From contig JAEZYO010000904.1 in NCBI GenBank assembly GCA_023419055.1, forward strand, positions 1-7,089: a stretch of DNA of 7,089 bases. Reading direction: 5' to 3'. Made by a program: the position numbers and the translations under genes. Each line of letters opens with the position of its first letter. The stretch's first letter is position 1. Of the stretch, positions 1-6,924 are shown one piece after another. The notes beneath the pieces are model-generated. The model saw nothing but the letters and a program-made list of their open reading frames with translations. It was not told the DNA's origin and ran no database searches. Origin of the DNA: Pseudomonadota bacterium (GTDB lineage Bacteria; Myxococcota; Polyangia; Polyangiales; Polyangiaceae).

Positions 1-172
1 CTACTACCTGAGGGTCAGCGCTGCCTCGGCCGCGGATTTTCCCACGTTCCCCTACCGCTTGCTGGTGACGCTCAACAGCTGCGGCGACGGCGTGCGCGGC
101 CCCGGCGAAGCTTGCGACGACTACAACCAGAACCCCGGCGACGGCTGCAGCCCTTCCTGCCAGAACGAGTAG
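1..172 (+). CDS. C-terminal fragment of a secreted protein with a Myxococcus cysteine-rich repeat
   Basis: Only the last 56 codons are in the window; the reading frame starts at base 2 and the TAG stop is at 170-172. The fragment begins [14 protein letters not shown] and runs into a stretch ending YRLLVTL, which resembles the last strands of a pre-peptidase C-terminal (PPC) beta domain. It is followed by [17 protein letters not shown], then GDGCSPSC. That four-cysteine pattern (CGDG...GE.CDD.N...GDGCS..C) is the known Myxococcus cysteine-rich repeat (DUF4215-like), common in exported proteins of myxobacteria and often placed near the C-terminus. The protein is therefore probably secreted or surface-bound. 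The repeat assignment is firm and the PPC suggestion is tentative. Function cannot be told without the missing N-terminal part. Confidence 0.85.
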   Translation, partial: YYLRVSAASAADFPTFPYRLLVTLNSCGDGVRGPGEACDDYNQNPGDGCSPSCQNE

Positions 173-173
173 C

Positions 174-191
174 GGCCCGGGCCTATCGGGC
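174..191 (+). terminator. Possible terminator hairpin after the cysteine-rich repeat gene
   Basis: Immediately after the TAG stop there is a 10-bp palindrome ggcccgggcc (174-183). An alternative stem pairs gcccg (175-179) with cgggc (187-191) over a 7-nt loop. No T-run follows, so a classical intrinsic terminator is not shown; the position directly after a stop is the main argument. Confidence 0.3.
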
Positions 192-279
192 GACGGGAAC
201 GGCGCAGTTCGGAAAATCGGAACGGGCCTGCCAAAAGCCGTCGGTCGCCCCCACGTACTGTGCGAGGGCCGTTTGAGAA

Positions 280-354
280 GTGAGCGCCGTCGGATCCACC
301 GCGTCTCTCAAGAGGTGGAGTGATCAGTCTTCGCTAACCCCGAACGGCGCTCAC
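280..354. repeat. 11-bp inverted repeat with an inner stem
   Basis: gtgagcgccgt (280-290) is exactly complementary in reverse to acggcgctcac (344-354). Within the 53-nt loop, tccacc (295-300) pairs with ggtgga (314-319). The nested arrangement would fold as a hairpin with an inner arm. It lies about 100 nt after the first gene's stop. It has no T-tract and overlaps no supported gene. It could be a structured RNA, a protein-binding site or chance in GC-rich DNA. Confidence 0.5.
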
Positions 355-482
355 CTCAGTTTTAGCATGTGACGAGGCAGCGCCACGAAGGGGGAGAGTC
401 CGCAGAGCGCCTCACATGAGATGGTGATTGATGCACCGCCGGGCAGTTGGTCCGGCGGAAGATTGCGCGGAGCGGCTCGGTA

Positions 483-582
483 GCGAACGAAGGCCACAGC
501 GTGAACCGGTTCTAGCGACGGAGCGAGGCGTCGAATCGAGCTCGCCTCGAAGTCGTCGACTCGGACTCGCTCCGTCGTTCGC
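483..582. repeat. Long nested inverted repeat (multi-stem hairpin)
   Basis: The core is a perfect 12-bp inverted repeat, cgacggagcgag (516-527) with ctcgctccgtcg (566-577). Inside it gtcga (530-534) pairs with tcgac (556-560), and inside that tcgag (536-540) pairs with ctcga (546-550), leaving a 5-nt loop at 541-545. Together these give 22 base pairs in a 62-nt hairpin. Outside the core, gcgaacga (483-490) also matches tcgttcgc (575-582), an alternative or extended outer stem that shares 575-577 with the core. No gene explains this structure. Confidence 0.6.
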
Positions 583-669
583 GAATCTCCGTCACCAGAT
601 CTCGTGCCGGCTCGCGATCCCTCCCGGAGCTGCACGAGCTCGTCGGCGCTGCTCGTCGAAGCGCGATCA

Positions 670-687
670 TCGCCTCAATTGAGGCGA
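670..687. promoter_or_regulatory. Perfect 18-bp palindrome, candidate operator
   Basis: tcgcctcaattgaggcga is identical to its own reverse complement over all 18 bases, with an AT-rich centre (caattg). It is overlapped by an 8-bp palindrome, gaacgttc (686-693). It lies 75 nt upstream of the ATG at 763. A weak sigma70-like pair, TTGAGG (679-684) and TAGCCT (702-707) with 17-nt spacing, would place the -35 element inside the palindrome. Symmetric sites of this form usually bind dimeric helix-turn-helix regulators. The regulator is unknown. Confidence 0.4.
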
Positions 688-762
688 ACGTTCAAGGTAC
701 CTAGCCTTCGAGCCGCTCCGAGATCCCCTTTGCGTGACAACCCGAGTAGGAACCATATCGAG

Positions 763-981
763 ATGAACGCGTGGCGAATGCAGGTGATGTTCAAGTGTCA
801 GGAGTGGGGGATCATGGTCGACGGCGGCACCTATTCGGCGCAGCGCGTCTTCGGTGATCGCCCCCACGTGACCGGCTGTCATTGCGCGTGCCCGTCTTGC
901 GACTCGGCCGCGTCCGCCGATCCGCGATGTAACGAGCTCTGGCTGCGGCTAGACTCCGCGGGCTTGCAGCCGCCCGCCTGA
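763..981 (+). CDS. Small six-cysteine protein, unknown function
   Basis: A 72-residue frame starts with ATG at 763, preceded by AGGAA (748-752) at 10-nt spacing. The frame remains open upstream, but the upstream part is arginine/serine-rich with no conserved look, so the internal ATG is preferred. Third codon positions are strongly G/C. The protein has cysteines at 12, 39, 41, 43, 46 and 56, including the cluster CHCACPSC (39-46), which suggests a zinc-binding or similar metal-binding fold. It also has a C-terminal ELWLRLD segment. No signal peptide is evident, so it is probably cytoplasmic. Its stop lies 16 nt from the stop of the convergent gene at 998, and a hairpin fills the gap, which supports a real gene end. 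I do not recognise the family. A non-coding frame cannot be excluded. Confidence 0.5.
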   Translation: MNAWRMQVMFKCQEWGIMVDGGTYSAQRVFGDRPHVTGCHCACPSCDSAASADPRCNELWLRLDSAGLQPPA

Positions 982-982
982 T

Positions 983-998
983 ACGGCGAGCGCGCCGT
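983..998. terminator. Hairpin between convergent genes, candidate bidirectional terminator
   Basis: acggcg (983-988) pairs with cgccgt (993-998) over the loop agcg. The hairpin fills the 16-nt gap between the plus-strand stop (979-981) and the minus-strand stop (998-1000). There is no T-run. The placement suggests a shared terminator for both genes. Confidence 0.4.
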
Positions 999-1624
999 CA
1001 GAGTCTGGAAGAGAGCTTCGACTTCGCTTCGTCACGAACGCCGATCCGGCGCGTGACCTGGTCCGAGACGAGGCGGCAGCCCTCACGACGCGCGCCGCCG
1101 GCCCCAACCGGAGACTGCCGCTCGCAAGCCCCGGAAATCGTCGAAAGCTCCACGACCGGGAGCCCCGATTCCTGGACGGGCAGGCGCCTCACGAGGCCCG
1201 CCTCTTCCCAAGTCACCCGCCACCTGCCGGGCACGAGCTCGACCTGCTGTTCTTGGGCGCCGACTTTTTGGGGGAACGTCAGGGTGGCGCGCCGCTGCTC
1301 TTCGTCCACGCTGCTCGGCGCCTTGTCGAGCCAGAAGCTCACGCTGGCACCGCTGTCCGCGTCGACGAGCTCGGGTTTGCAGACCGGCCGTTCCCCGGTG
1401 AGCTCGAGAGTACACGCCCGCGCCCGCAGGTGGCGGTGCGACACGCGGACCGGCCGTTGCGCCGTCGACCCGTCGGAGGGGCGCGTCGCCGCAAGCGAGC
1501 GCGGCGAAAGGTCCGGACGTGCGTAGAGAGAGGCTCCGTCGACGAGCGGCGCGACGAGCACCATCAGGCAGGGAGCGAAGCGCCGGCCCGGCCACGAATC
1601 AGGTCGGAAAATCGCGACGGGCAA
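998..1624 (-). CDS. Unknown exported protein with four cysteines
   Basis: I prefer a TTG start at 1624-1622 because GGAGG (1635-1631) lies 6 nt upstream. The ATG options at 1645 and 1564 have no ribosome-binding site. This gives 208 residues. The N-terminus has RR (14-15) followed by a hydrophobic run (16-31) and a possible cleavage site after SLYA (32-35), so the product is probably exported to the periplasm or outside. The mature part has four cysteines (71, 82, 167, 183), which could form two disulphides, and a strand-rich centre with VELVPGRWRVTWEE. I recognise no family. The start overlaps the 3' end of the receiver-like gene (stop at 1599) by 26 nt, which indicates translational coupling and a shared transcript. 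Its link to signalling is inferred from position only. Confidence 0.65.
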   Translation of the reverse strand: MPVAIFRPDSWPGRRFAPCLMVLVAPLVDGASLYARPDLSPRSLAATRPSDGSTAQRPVRVSHRHLRARACTLELTGERPVCKPELVDADSGASVSFWLDKAPSSVDEEQRRATLTFPQKVGAQEQQVELVPGRWRVTWEEAGLVRRLPVQESGLPVVELSTISGACERQSPVGAGGARREGCRLVSDQVTRRIGVRDEAKSKLSSRL

Positions 1625-2039
1625 CCGCCACCTCCGGCGCTGCATCGGTATCGAGATCGCGTTGAGCCACGCGCTCGAGCACGTCGATGTCGAACGGCTT
1701 CTCCAGCACACCGAGGTCGTGAACGAATCCGATCTCCGGCAGCGGCACGTTCAGGTGCCCCATCTCGCAGGTGTAGAGCACTCGAGTTCGCTCCCGACCG
1801 GCGACGGACCGATGCCGAACGGCCGTCGCGAGATCGCGGAGGCATTGGTCCGCCATCGCGCGGTTGACGACGATGAGGAGCCTGTCGGAGGCGATGGCGC
1901 CCTCCAGATTGAGCTCGACCTGAAGCTGCAGCGCGTTCGAGCATTCGCGCACGTCGTGGCCGATGGCGCGCAAAATCCCGGCCATCAGTTGACGGAGCGC
2001 GGTATCGGATTCACCCAGGACGACCAGGGAAGAACGCAT
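1599..2039 (-). CDS. Stand-alone receiver-like protein lacking the phospho-acceptor Asp
   Basis: This 146-residue protein has the outline of a CheY-like receiver and no output domain. The first strand and following helix are visible in SLVVLGESDTALRQLM (4-19), with E10/D12 near the usual acidic pair. The third strand reads LLIVVN (54-59), placing Asn59 where the phosphorylated Asp should be (codon AAC, one base from GAC). Thr90 (RVLYTCE) and Lys114 in LEKPFD (112-117) match the conserved Thr/Ser and Lys. Because the Asp is missing, normal phosphorylation is not expected, and it may be a pseudo-receiver that acts by protein binding. An in-frame TGA directly precedes the ATG, so the start is well bounded, although no clear ribosome-binding site is seen. 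It follows the NtrC-type gene by 123 nt on the same strand and overlaps the exported-protein gene. Confidence 0.75.
   Translation of the reverse strand: MRSSLVVLGESDTALRQLMAGILRAIGHDVRECSNALQLQVELNLEGAIASDRLLIVVNRAMADQCLRDLATAVRHRSVAGRERTRVLYTCEMGHLNVPLPEIGFVHDLGVLEKPFDIDVLERVAQRDLDTDAAPEVAVARRDFPT
1631..1635 (-). promoter_or_regulatory. Ribosome-binding site that decides a TTG start
   Basis: GGAGG on the minus strand is followed by TGGCGG and then TTG. It lies inside the coding sequence of the upstream receiver-like gene. It is the only good Shine-Dalgarno match near the start of the exported-protein gene, so it favours the TTG over the ATG codons at 1645 and 1564. Confidence 0.55.
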
Positions 2040-2138
2040 GCGTCACGCGTGTTGCAGGGCGCGTGCCGTACGGCTCCGGCCATTTTCTGCGGCTCCAGAG
2101 CGAGCGCCGGGCGCCGCTCCGGCTCCTTTCGAGTCAAC

Positions 2139-2154
2139 GTGCCAAAAGTAGTCA
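2139..2154 (+). repeat. 16-bp inverted repeat, left copy
   Basis: gtgccaaaagtagtca begins here. Its exact reverse complement is at 4998-5013. This copy lies 8 nt beyond the stop of the NtrC-type gene and 99 nt upstream of the receiver-like gene start. The flanks of the two copies are not alike, so the match is limited to 16 bp. Confidence 0.85.
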
Positions 2155-2162
2155 CCCGCGGC

Positions 2163-3517
<1,355 letters not shown>

Positions 3518-3521
<4 letters not shown>

Positions 3522-4963
3522 GGAGCCTCCAGCGGCAGGTGAATCAGAAATCTGGATCCTTCTCCGGCCTTCGAAAAGACGTCCACGAAGCCTCCGTGCT
3601 CGCGCACCACGTCGGCGACCACGCTGAGGCCGAGGCCCGTGCCTTCTCCGGGCGGTTTCGTCGTGTAAAACGGCTCGAACATCCGCGACTTGACCTCTTC
3701 GGGGATGCCACGCCCCTGGTCGGTCACCGAGAGCACGGCGAAGCGCGCCGACTCGCGGTCCTCTCGCGCGACGGAGCTCACGCGGAGGTTGACGCTTTGC
3801 CCGGGCTGGCTCGCCTGTACGGCGTTCATCACCAGGTTCGTAATCACCTGCTGAAGCTGCTCCGGATCCGCGAAGACACGCACTTGCTCGGCGCTTTCCG
3901 AGAGCGCGAGCCTCACCCTGCGCTGCTGGGCGAGCCCCCCGAGCAGCTCACCCGTCTTCGTCACCACCTCCGCAGCGTCGATCCACATTCTCTTGGCGGG
4001 CTTGGGTCGCGCGTAGTCGAGGATCCTGCGCACCAGCCGCGTCATCCGCTCACACTGCGCAGTGATGGCGCTCGAGCTCTCCTGCACGCCCGCGGGAGCC
4101 AGGCGACCGGAGCCGATCATCTTGGCGTGCCCGGCCACGACGTTCAGGGGGGTCCCGAGCTCGTGCGCGAGCACCGACGCGAGCTGACCGAGCGTCGCGA
4201 GGCGCTCCGCGTGACGTAGCTGCTCGAGCGCCGCGAGGCGCGCCTCCGTCTCGGCGTGACTCCGGCGCCGGGCCGCCTCCAGATCCGCGCTCATCGTCCC
4301 CATCGCGCGAGCGATCTCACCGAACTCGTCCCGGCGCGCCGCGATCCTGGGCACCTCGAAGTGTCCGGCTCCGATGCGCCGTGTGGCGCCGATGAGCTCC
4401 GCCACGGGCGTCCCGACCATGCGCGCGCCGATCGACGCCACGATGAGCCCGCAAACCGCGAGCACGGCGAGGCTCGAGCCGATGACGCTCCAGACGCCGC
4501 GTGACACGTAGGCCGCGCGCGGGGCCAGGGATTCGACGAGCTGAATCGCGCCGTGCGGGTCGTCGACCACCGGGGCTCCGATGAAAGTGACGAGATAATC
4601 GTCGGCCGGTCGCCCTTCTAGCCGCCGCACCACCTGCTTCCAGGCGCCGCGCGCGAGGGTCTCGCCCGGAGCGGGCTCGACCGCGGGACGAAGATCACCC
4701 GTCGCGCTGGGATCGAACGAGACGAAGCGGATTTCCATGTTGTCGCGGGAAGCATCGACGCGCTTGGCCAGACGGATCGCCTCCTCTCGCGTCCGAGTCT
4801 GGGCGAGCGCCGCTCCCGCCGTGACCGCGATCAAGCGTTGGTCGCGACGAGCGTCTTCGTCGAAGAGCTCGATTTCGCCGTGCACGCGCAAGCCCGTGAA
4901 GACGGCCACCACGACGAACACTCCCGCGACCAGAGCGAGCGCGAGCTTGGTAACCAGCCGCAT
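3518..4963 (-). CDS. Membrane sensor histidine kinase (NtrB/HPK4-like)
   Basis: The 481-residue kinase is the likely partner of the following NtrC-type regulator. It has a first membrane segment (about 7-25), a periplasmic region of about 130 residues (27-156) that I cannot assign to a known sensor fold, a second membrane segment (157-180) and a HAMP linker (about 181-233, with P186 and DEFG at 212-215). The dimerisation domain carries the phospho-accepting His267 in LAHELGTPLN (265-274). The ATP-binding domain has the N-box around N376/N380, DQGRGIP (415-421), FEPFYTTK (429-436) and GEGTGLGL (439-446). All catalytic motifs are intact. A purine-rich tract GGGGGGAGG ends 1 nt before the ATG, so the actual pairing is probably with its upstream part. 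It starts the minus-strand operon; the signal sensed is unknown. Confidence 0.95.
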
Positions 4964-4997
4964 GCCTCCCCCCTAGCACCCGAAGAGCGGCTGTCCC

Positions 4998-5013
4998 TGA
5001 CTACTTTTGGCAC
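4998..5013 (-). repeat. 16-bp inverted repeat, right copy
   Basis: tgactacttttggcac on the plus strand is the exact reverse complement of 2139-2154. It sits 34 nt upstream of the kinase ATG, where a promoter or operator of the operon could be. It includes TGGCAC, as in a sigma54 -24 box, but no matching -12 box follows in either copy. Confidence 0.85.
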
Positions 5014-5280
5014 ATGGGCCGTTTCAGCTCAAACCAAGGTCGGAAACGCTTCTGCGCGCGCGCCCGCGACGCGCCTGACTGATAAACGCCTCAGGTTCGC
5101 CTACCACCAAAGGAGTAACGTCGTCGCGCGCGAACGAGATCGGGGCCGGGAAATCAGGATGCGAAGGTAGCCTTCGGAGAGCCTGCGGGGCGCCTCTCGA
5201 ATGCTGCGCCGGGGGGCGTTTGCGAGCGCCGCGTGCTTTCCAATCGACCTCGTTTCATGAGCCACCCGGCCCCTCGCGGG

Positions 5281-5350
5281 ACGGCCGTCGGGTCCGTGGG
5301 ACAATCGCCCGATCGCCCAAAAACGGGCCGTGAACGCGGGACCCGGCCGT
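5281..5350. repeat. Bulged inverted repeat, possible structured element
   Basis: acggcc (5281-5286) pairs with ggccgt (5345-5350). After a 3-nt bulge, gggtcc (5290-5295) pairs with ggaccc (5339-5344). Within the loop, gccc (5315-5318) can pair with gggc (5325-5328) around aaaaac. It is about 130 nt upstream of the gene at 5481. It could be an untranslated leader structure or a chance fold in GC-rich DNA. Confidence 0.35.
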
Positions 5351-5378
5351 CGCAAAATCGCCACGCACCGCGAGGCTC

Positions 5379-5407
5379 TTGCATCGGCTTTCGCGTAACC
5401 GTATGGG
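5379..5407 (+). promoter_or_regulatory. Weak sigma70-like promoter candidate for the gene at 5481
   Basis: TTGCAT (5379-5384) and TATGGG (5402-5407) are separated by 17 nt, about 73 nt upstream of the GTG start. Each box matches its consensus only partly, and myxobacterial promoters often deviate from it, so this is a weak call. Confidence 0.25.
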
Positions 5408-5480
5408 AGACCGCAGAGGGTCATTCTGTGCGGCTCACCGAGAGCGCAGGATCCCTCAGAGGAGAACGAGGGGTTTCAAG

Positions 5481-5774
5481 GTGTACGAGCAACGTTTGTC
5501 GATCAAAGCCACGCAGGATCTCATCGAGGTGGTCCGCGCCATCTATCTGTCCTGGCAGGAACAGGGAGTCGAAGATCATCGCCTGAATGAGCTCATTGCA
5601 GTGGGTAGGGAGCTCCGGGCGGCTCTAGAGCTTGCCTCGCGGAAGGAGCCGGACGCTGACACCCGCTCGCTCGCGTCCCGCCGGGCCGCGCGGGCCACCG
5701 ACCTGCTTCGCACGATGATCGAACCCGACCAGATCGGGACTCGCGTTCTGAAAGAGGTCATCGAGCGGAGCTGA
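5481..5774 (+). CDS. Small helical protein of unknown function
   Basis: I prefer the GTG start at 5481 because GAGGGG (5468-5473) lies 7 nt upstream. An earlier in-frame ATG at 5379 would add an arginine-rich tail with no ribosome-binding site. The 97-residue product is rich in charged residues and leucine/alanine and is probably all-helical: LSIKATQDLIEVVRAIYLSW near the N-terminus, a central RLNELIAVGRELRAALELA helix, and a C-terminal TDLLRTMIEPDQIGTRVLKE. It has no cysteines, membrane segment or signal peptide, so it should be cytoplasmic. I do not recognise the family. It is transcribed away from the kinase operon and converges with the GFA-type gene, 48 nt from its stop. A small regulatory or adaptor protein is one possibility, but this is a guess. 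Confidence 0.7.
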   Translation: MYEQRLSIKATQDLIEVVRAIYLSWQEQGVEDHRLNELIAVGRELRAALELASRKEPDADTRSLASRRAARATDLLRTMIEPDQIGTRVLKEVIERS

Positions 5775-5789
5775 TGCCAAGTTCGAGCC

Positions 5790-5823
5790 GGGCGCTCACC
5801 GCGATCGACCGTGGCGGGCGCCC
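5790..5823. terminator. Hairpin between convergent genes, candidate bidirectional terminator
   Basis: gggcgc (5790-5795) pairs with gcgccc (5818-5823), and partial pairing continues inward around a cgatcg centre. It fills most of the 48-nt gap between the plus-strand stop at 5774 and the minus-strand stop at 5823-5825. There is no T-run, so intrinsic termination is only suggested. Confidence 0.35.
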
Positions 5824-6230
5824 TACTCGGGAGGGTCTTTCTCGAACGCGATGACGCCGGGGGGTAGCTTGACCCAGGCGTGCCTTCGAGAGTCGTACAC
5901 GGAGTCTTGCGGCGCCGGAAAGTGAGGATCGGCGAAGGCTCCAACGGCCACGAGCACGAACTCGGGATTGCCCTCCTGCGTATGAAACACCGTAGAGCCG
6001 CAGATCGGACAGAACCGGAAGCGGGCGCGGGAGCCGCCATCCCCGGCTCGAACGTACTCCGTGGCGGTGCCGAAAACAGTGAACGGAGCCGCAAAGCCGG
6101 CGAGCGTCGCGAAGACGCTACCCGTCCGCTGCTGGCAGGCGAGGCAATGACAAATGCCGACGCCCAGCGGTTCGCCTTCGACCTGGATGCGGAGCTGCCC
6201 GCAATGACAAGAGGCGGTTCGTGAAGCCAT
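5823..6230 (-). CDS. GFA/CENP-V family zinc-binding protein
   Basis: The 135-residue protein is full length for the GFA (glutathione-dependent formaldehyde-activating enzyme-like) family. It has the expected zinc-binding cysteines: CHCGQL (8-13), CHCLACQQRTGS (27-38) and FCPICGSTVF (73-82), giving seven cysteines at 8, 10, 27, 29, 32, 74 and 77. Members bind zinc and some use glutathione adducts; most, including this one, have no proven reaction, so formaldehyde chemistry should not be assumed. No signal peptide is seen, so it is probably cytoplasmic. The ATG at 6230 is preceded by GAGGT (6240-6236) at 5-nt spacing, which supports the start. It stands alone on the minus strand, with 129 nt to the haem-protein gene upstream. 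Confidence 0.93.
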   Translation of the reverse strand: MASRTASCHCGQLRIQVEGEPLGVGICHCLACQQRTGSVFATLAGFAAPFTVFGTATEYVRAGDGGSRARFRFCPICGSTVFHTQEGNPEFVLVAVGAFADPHFPAPQDSVYDSRRHAWVKLPPGVIAFEKDPPE

Positions 6231-6240
6231 GAGGTACCTC
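6231..6240. promoter_or_regulatory. Palindrome containing the GFA gene's ribosome-binding site
   Basis: gaggtacctc is a perfect 10-bp palindrome directly before the ATG. On the minus strand its first half, GAGGT, is the ribosome-binding site. It could be a protein-binding site, or could pair between two mRNA copies. It may equally be chance. Confidence 0.3.
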
Positions 6241-6254
6241 GGAGTCGTCCGCGT

Positions 6255-6311
6255 CTAGAGCGACAAACGGTTGATCGAATGAGCCCGCGAAGCGGCCGCT
6301 CGGTGCTCTAG
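6255..6311. repeat. Inverted repeat upstream of the GFA gene
   Basis: ctagagc (6255-6261) pairs with gctctag (6305-6311), enclosing a perfect 10-bp palindrome agcggccgct (6291-6300). This lies between the GFA gene start and the stop of the haem-protein gene. It could act as a terminator for the latter or as an operator for the former; no T-run is present. Confidence 0.3.
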
Positions 6312-6359
6312 GATAGCAGACGTTCCGAAGAGAGGGGACGACGCGCGCGCGGTGCGCGG

Positions 6360-6911
6360 TCAGTGCCGGCGACGAATCGGTACCGTCAGCACGAGCTCAC
6401 CGACCCACTGCCCAGGATTATTCGTCTCTTCGAAGAAATCCGTGGTGAAGTTCGTGTGACACAGCACGCAGTTCGCGTGGAACGTGTTGCTCAGTGGAAC
6501 GCTGCGCCGGTAGACCCACTCACCGCCTCGCTTCTCGACGCTGGTCATCGCGTTGCCCGCCAGGGCTTGAGAGAGCGATGCGCGCTCGAAGGCGTCGGCC
6601 GGGAGATCGTTTTTGCCGCCGAGCAGCGGCCCGAAGGTACCGATCAAGCGCATGTCGCGGTTCAGGTCGTTGAAGATGAGCGAGATCGCCTGTTTGCCGT
6701 GAGGCACGTTCTCGGGCGTGGTTTCGTCGAACTCCGTGAACAAGGCGGCGACGAGCTCGTTCAACATGAGGTCGCTAGTAAGCTCCGCGAAGGCCACATC
6801 CGACGGCTTCGGCGGAGATGGCGGCGGGCCACCCGCGCTGGCGCTCCCGGTCAATACCCCGCAAACGGCTGCGCACATCATGATGGCGACCAAAGGCCTC
6901 GATGAATTCAT
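6360..6911 (-). CDS. Secreted single-haem c-type protein, DUF3365/Tll0287-like
   Basis: The 183-residue protein begins with a clear signal peptide: R5, a hydrophobic run (7-22), and ASA (24-26) before a Gly/Pro-rich linker. One haem c motif, CVLCH, is at 148-152. It is preceded by WVYRRSVPLSNTFHANC and followed by a strand ending GQWVGELVLTVPI. This order (strand, CxxCH near the C-terminus, then a G.l..tvP strand) matches DUF3365/Tll0287-like haem domains, which have a PAS-like fold and occur as sensors or stand-alone cytochromes. The protein should be periplasmic with covalent haem, acting in electron transfer or redox/ligand sensing. The ATG at 6911 has a strong AGGAGG (6921-6916) 4 nt upstream. 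No oxidase or cytochrome partner is next to it. The haem call is firm; the family assignment is from pattern recall. Confidence 0.85.
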   Translation of the reverse strand: MNSSRPLVAIMMCAAVCGVLTGSASAGGPPPSPPKPSDVAFAELTSDLMLNELVAALFTEFDETTPENVPHGKQAISLIFNDLNRDMRLIGTFGPLLGGKNDLPADAFERASLSQALAGNAMTSVEKRGGEWVYRRSVPLSNTFHANCVLCHTNFTTDFFEETNNPGQWVGELVLTVPIRRRH

Positions 6912-6924
6912 GAACCCTCCTCTC

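Larger units (their letters stand above)
173..762. other. Gene-poor region rich in inverted repeats
   Basis: This stretch of about 590 nt has no reading frame that I can support on either strand. The short open frames in it have arginine/serine-rich translations with no recognisable motif. Instead it contains several inverted repeats: an 11-bp pair at 280-290/344-354, a 7-bp pair with a 9-nt loop at 436-442/452-458, a nested structure at 483-582, and a perfect 18-bp palindrome at 670-687 followed by gaacgttc (686-693). It could hold regulatory sites for the gene at 763, an unannotated structured RNA, or remnants of a decayed element. No tRNA or rRNA was recognised. Confidence 0.6.
4964..5480. 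other. Divergent intergenic region between the kinase operon and the small helical gene
   Basis: This 517-nt region should hold the promoter of the minus-strand kinase operon and that of the plus-strand gene at 5481. It contains the right copy of the 16-bp repeat (4998-5013). It also has a tight hairpin cgaagg/ccttcg at 5162-5167/5171-5176 with the loop tag, followed by gagag/ctctc at 5177-5181/5194-5198. A larger bulged stem lies at 5281-5350. A weak promoter-like pair is at 5379-5407. Open frames here on both strands have arginine-rich, featureless translations and are not supported as genes. Confidence 0.55.

Noticed and set aside
351..882. Short open frames on both strands in the left gene-poor region
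   Set aside because: No ribosome-binding sites, recognisable motifs or consistent coding composition; several cross the inverted repeats.
1083..1595. Alternative minus-strand frame overlapping the exported-protein gene
   Set aside because: Arg/Ala-rich without a signal peptide or motif. The chosen frame has a ribosome-binding site, a signal peptide and balanced composition.
4998..5022. sigma54 promoter suggested by TGGCAC in the 16-bp repeat
   Set aside because: The -24 box fits in both copies, but the bases at the -12 position (CCGTT on the right, CTCGA on the left) do not match TTGCA/T.
5101..5586. Open frames on both strands in the divergent intergenic region
   Set aside because: Arginine/proline/serine-rich translations without motifs. 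The plus-strand one overlaps the better-supported gene at 5481 in another frame.
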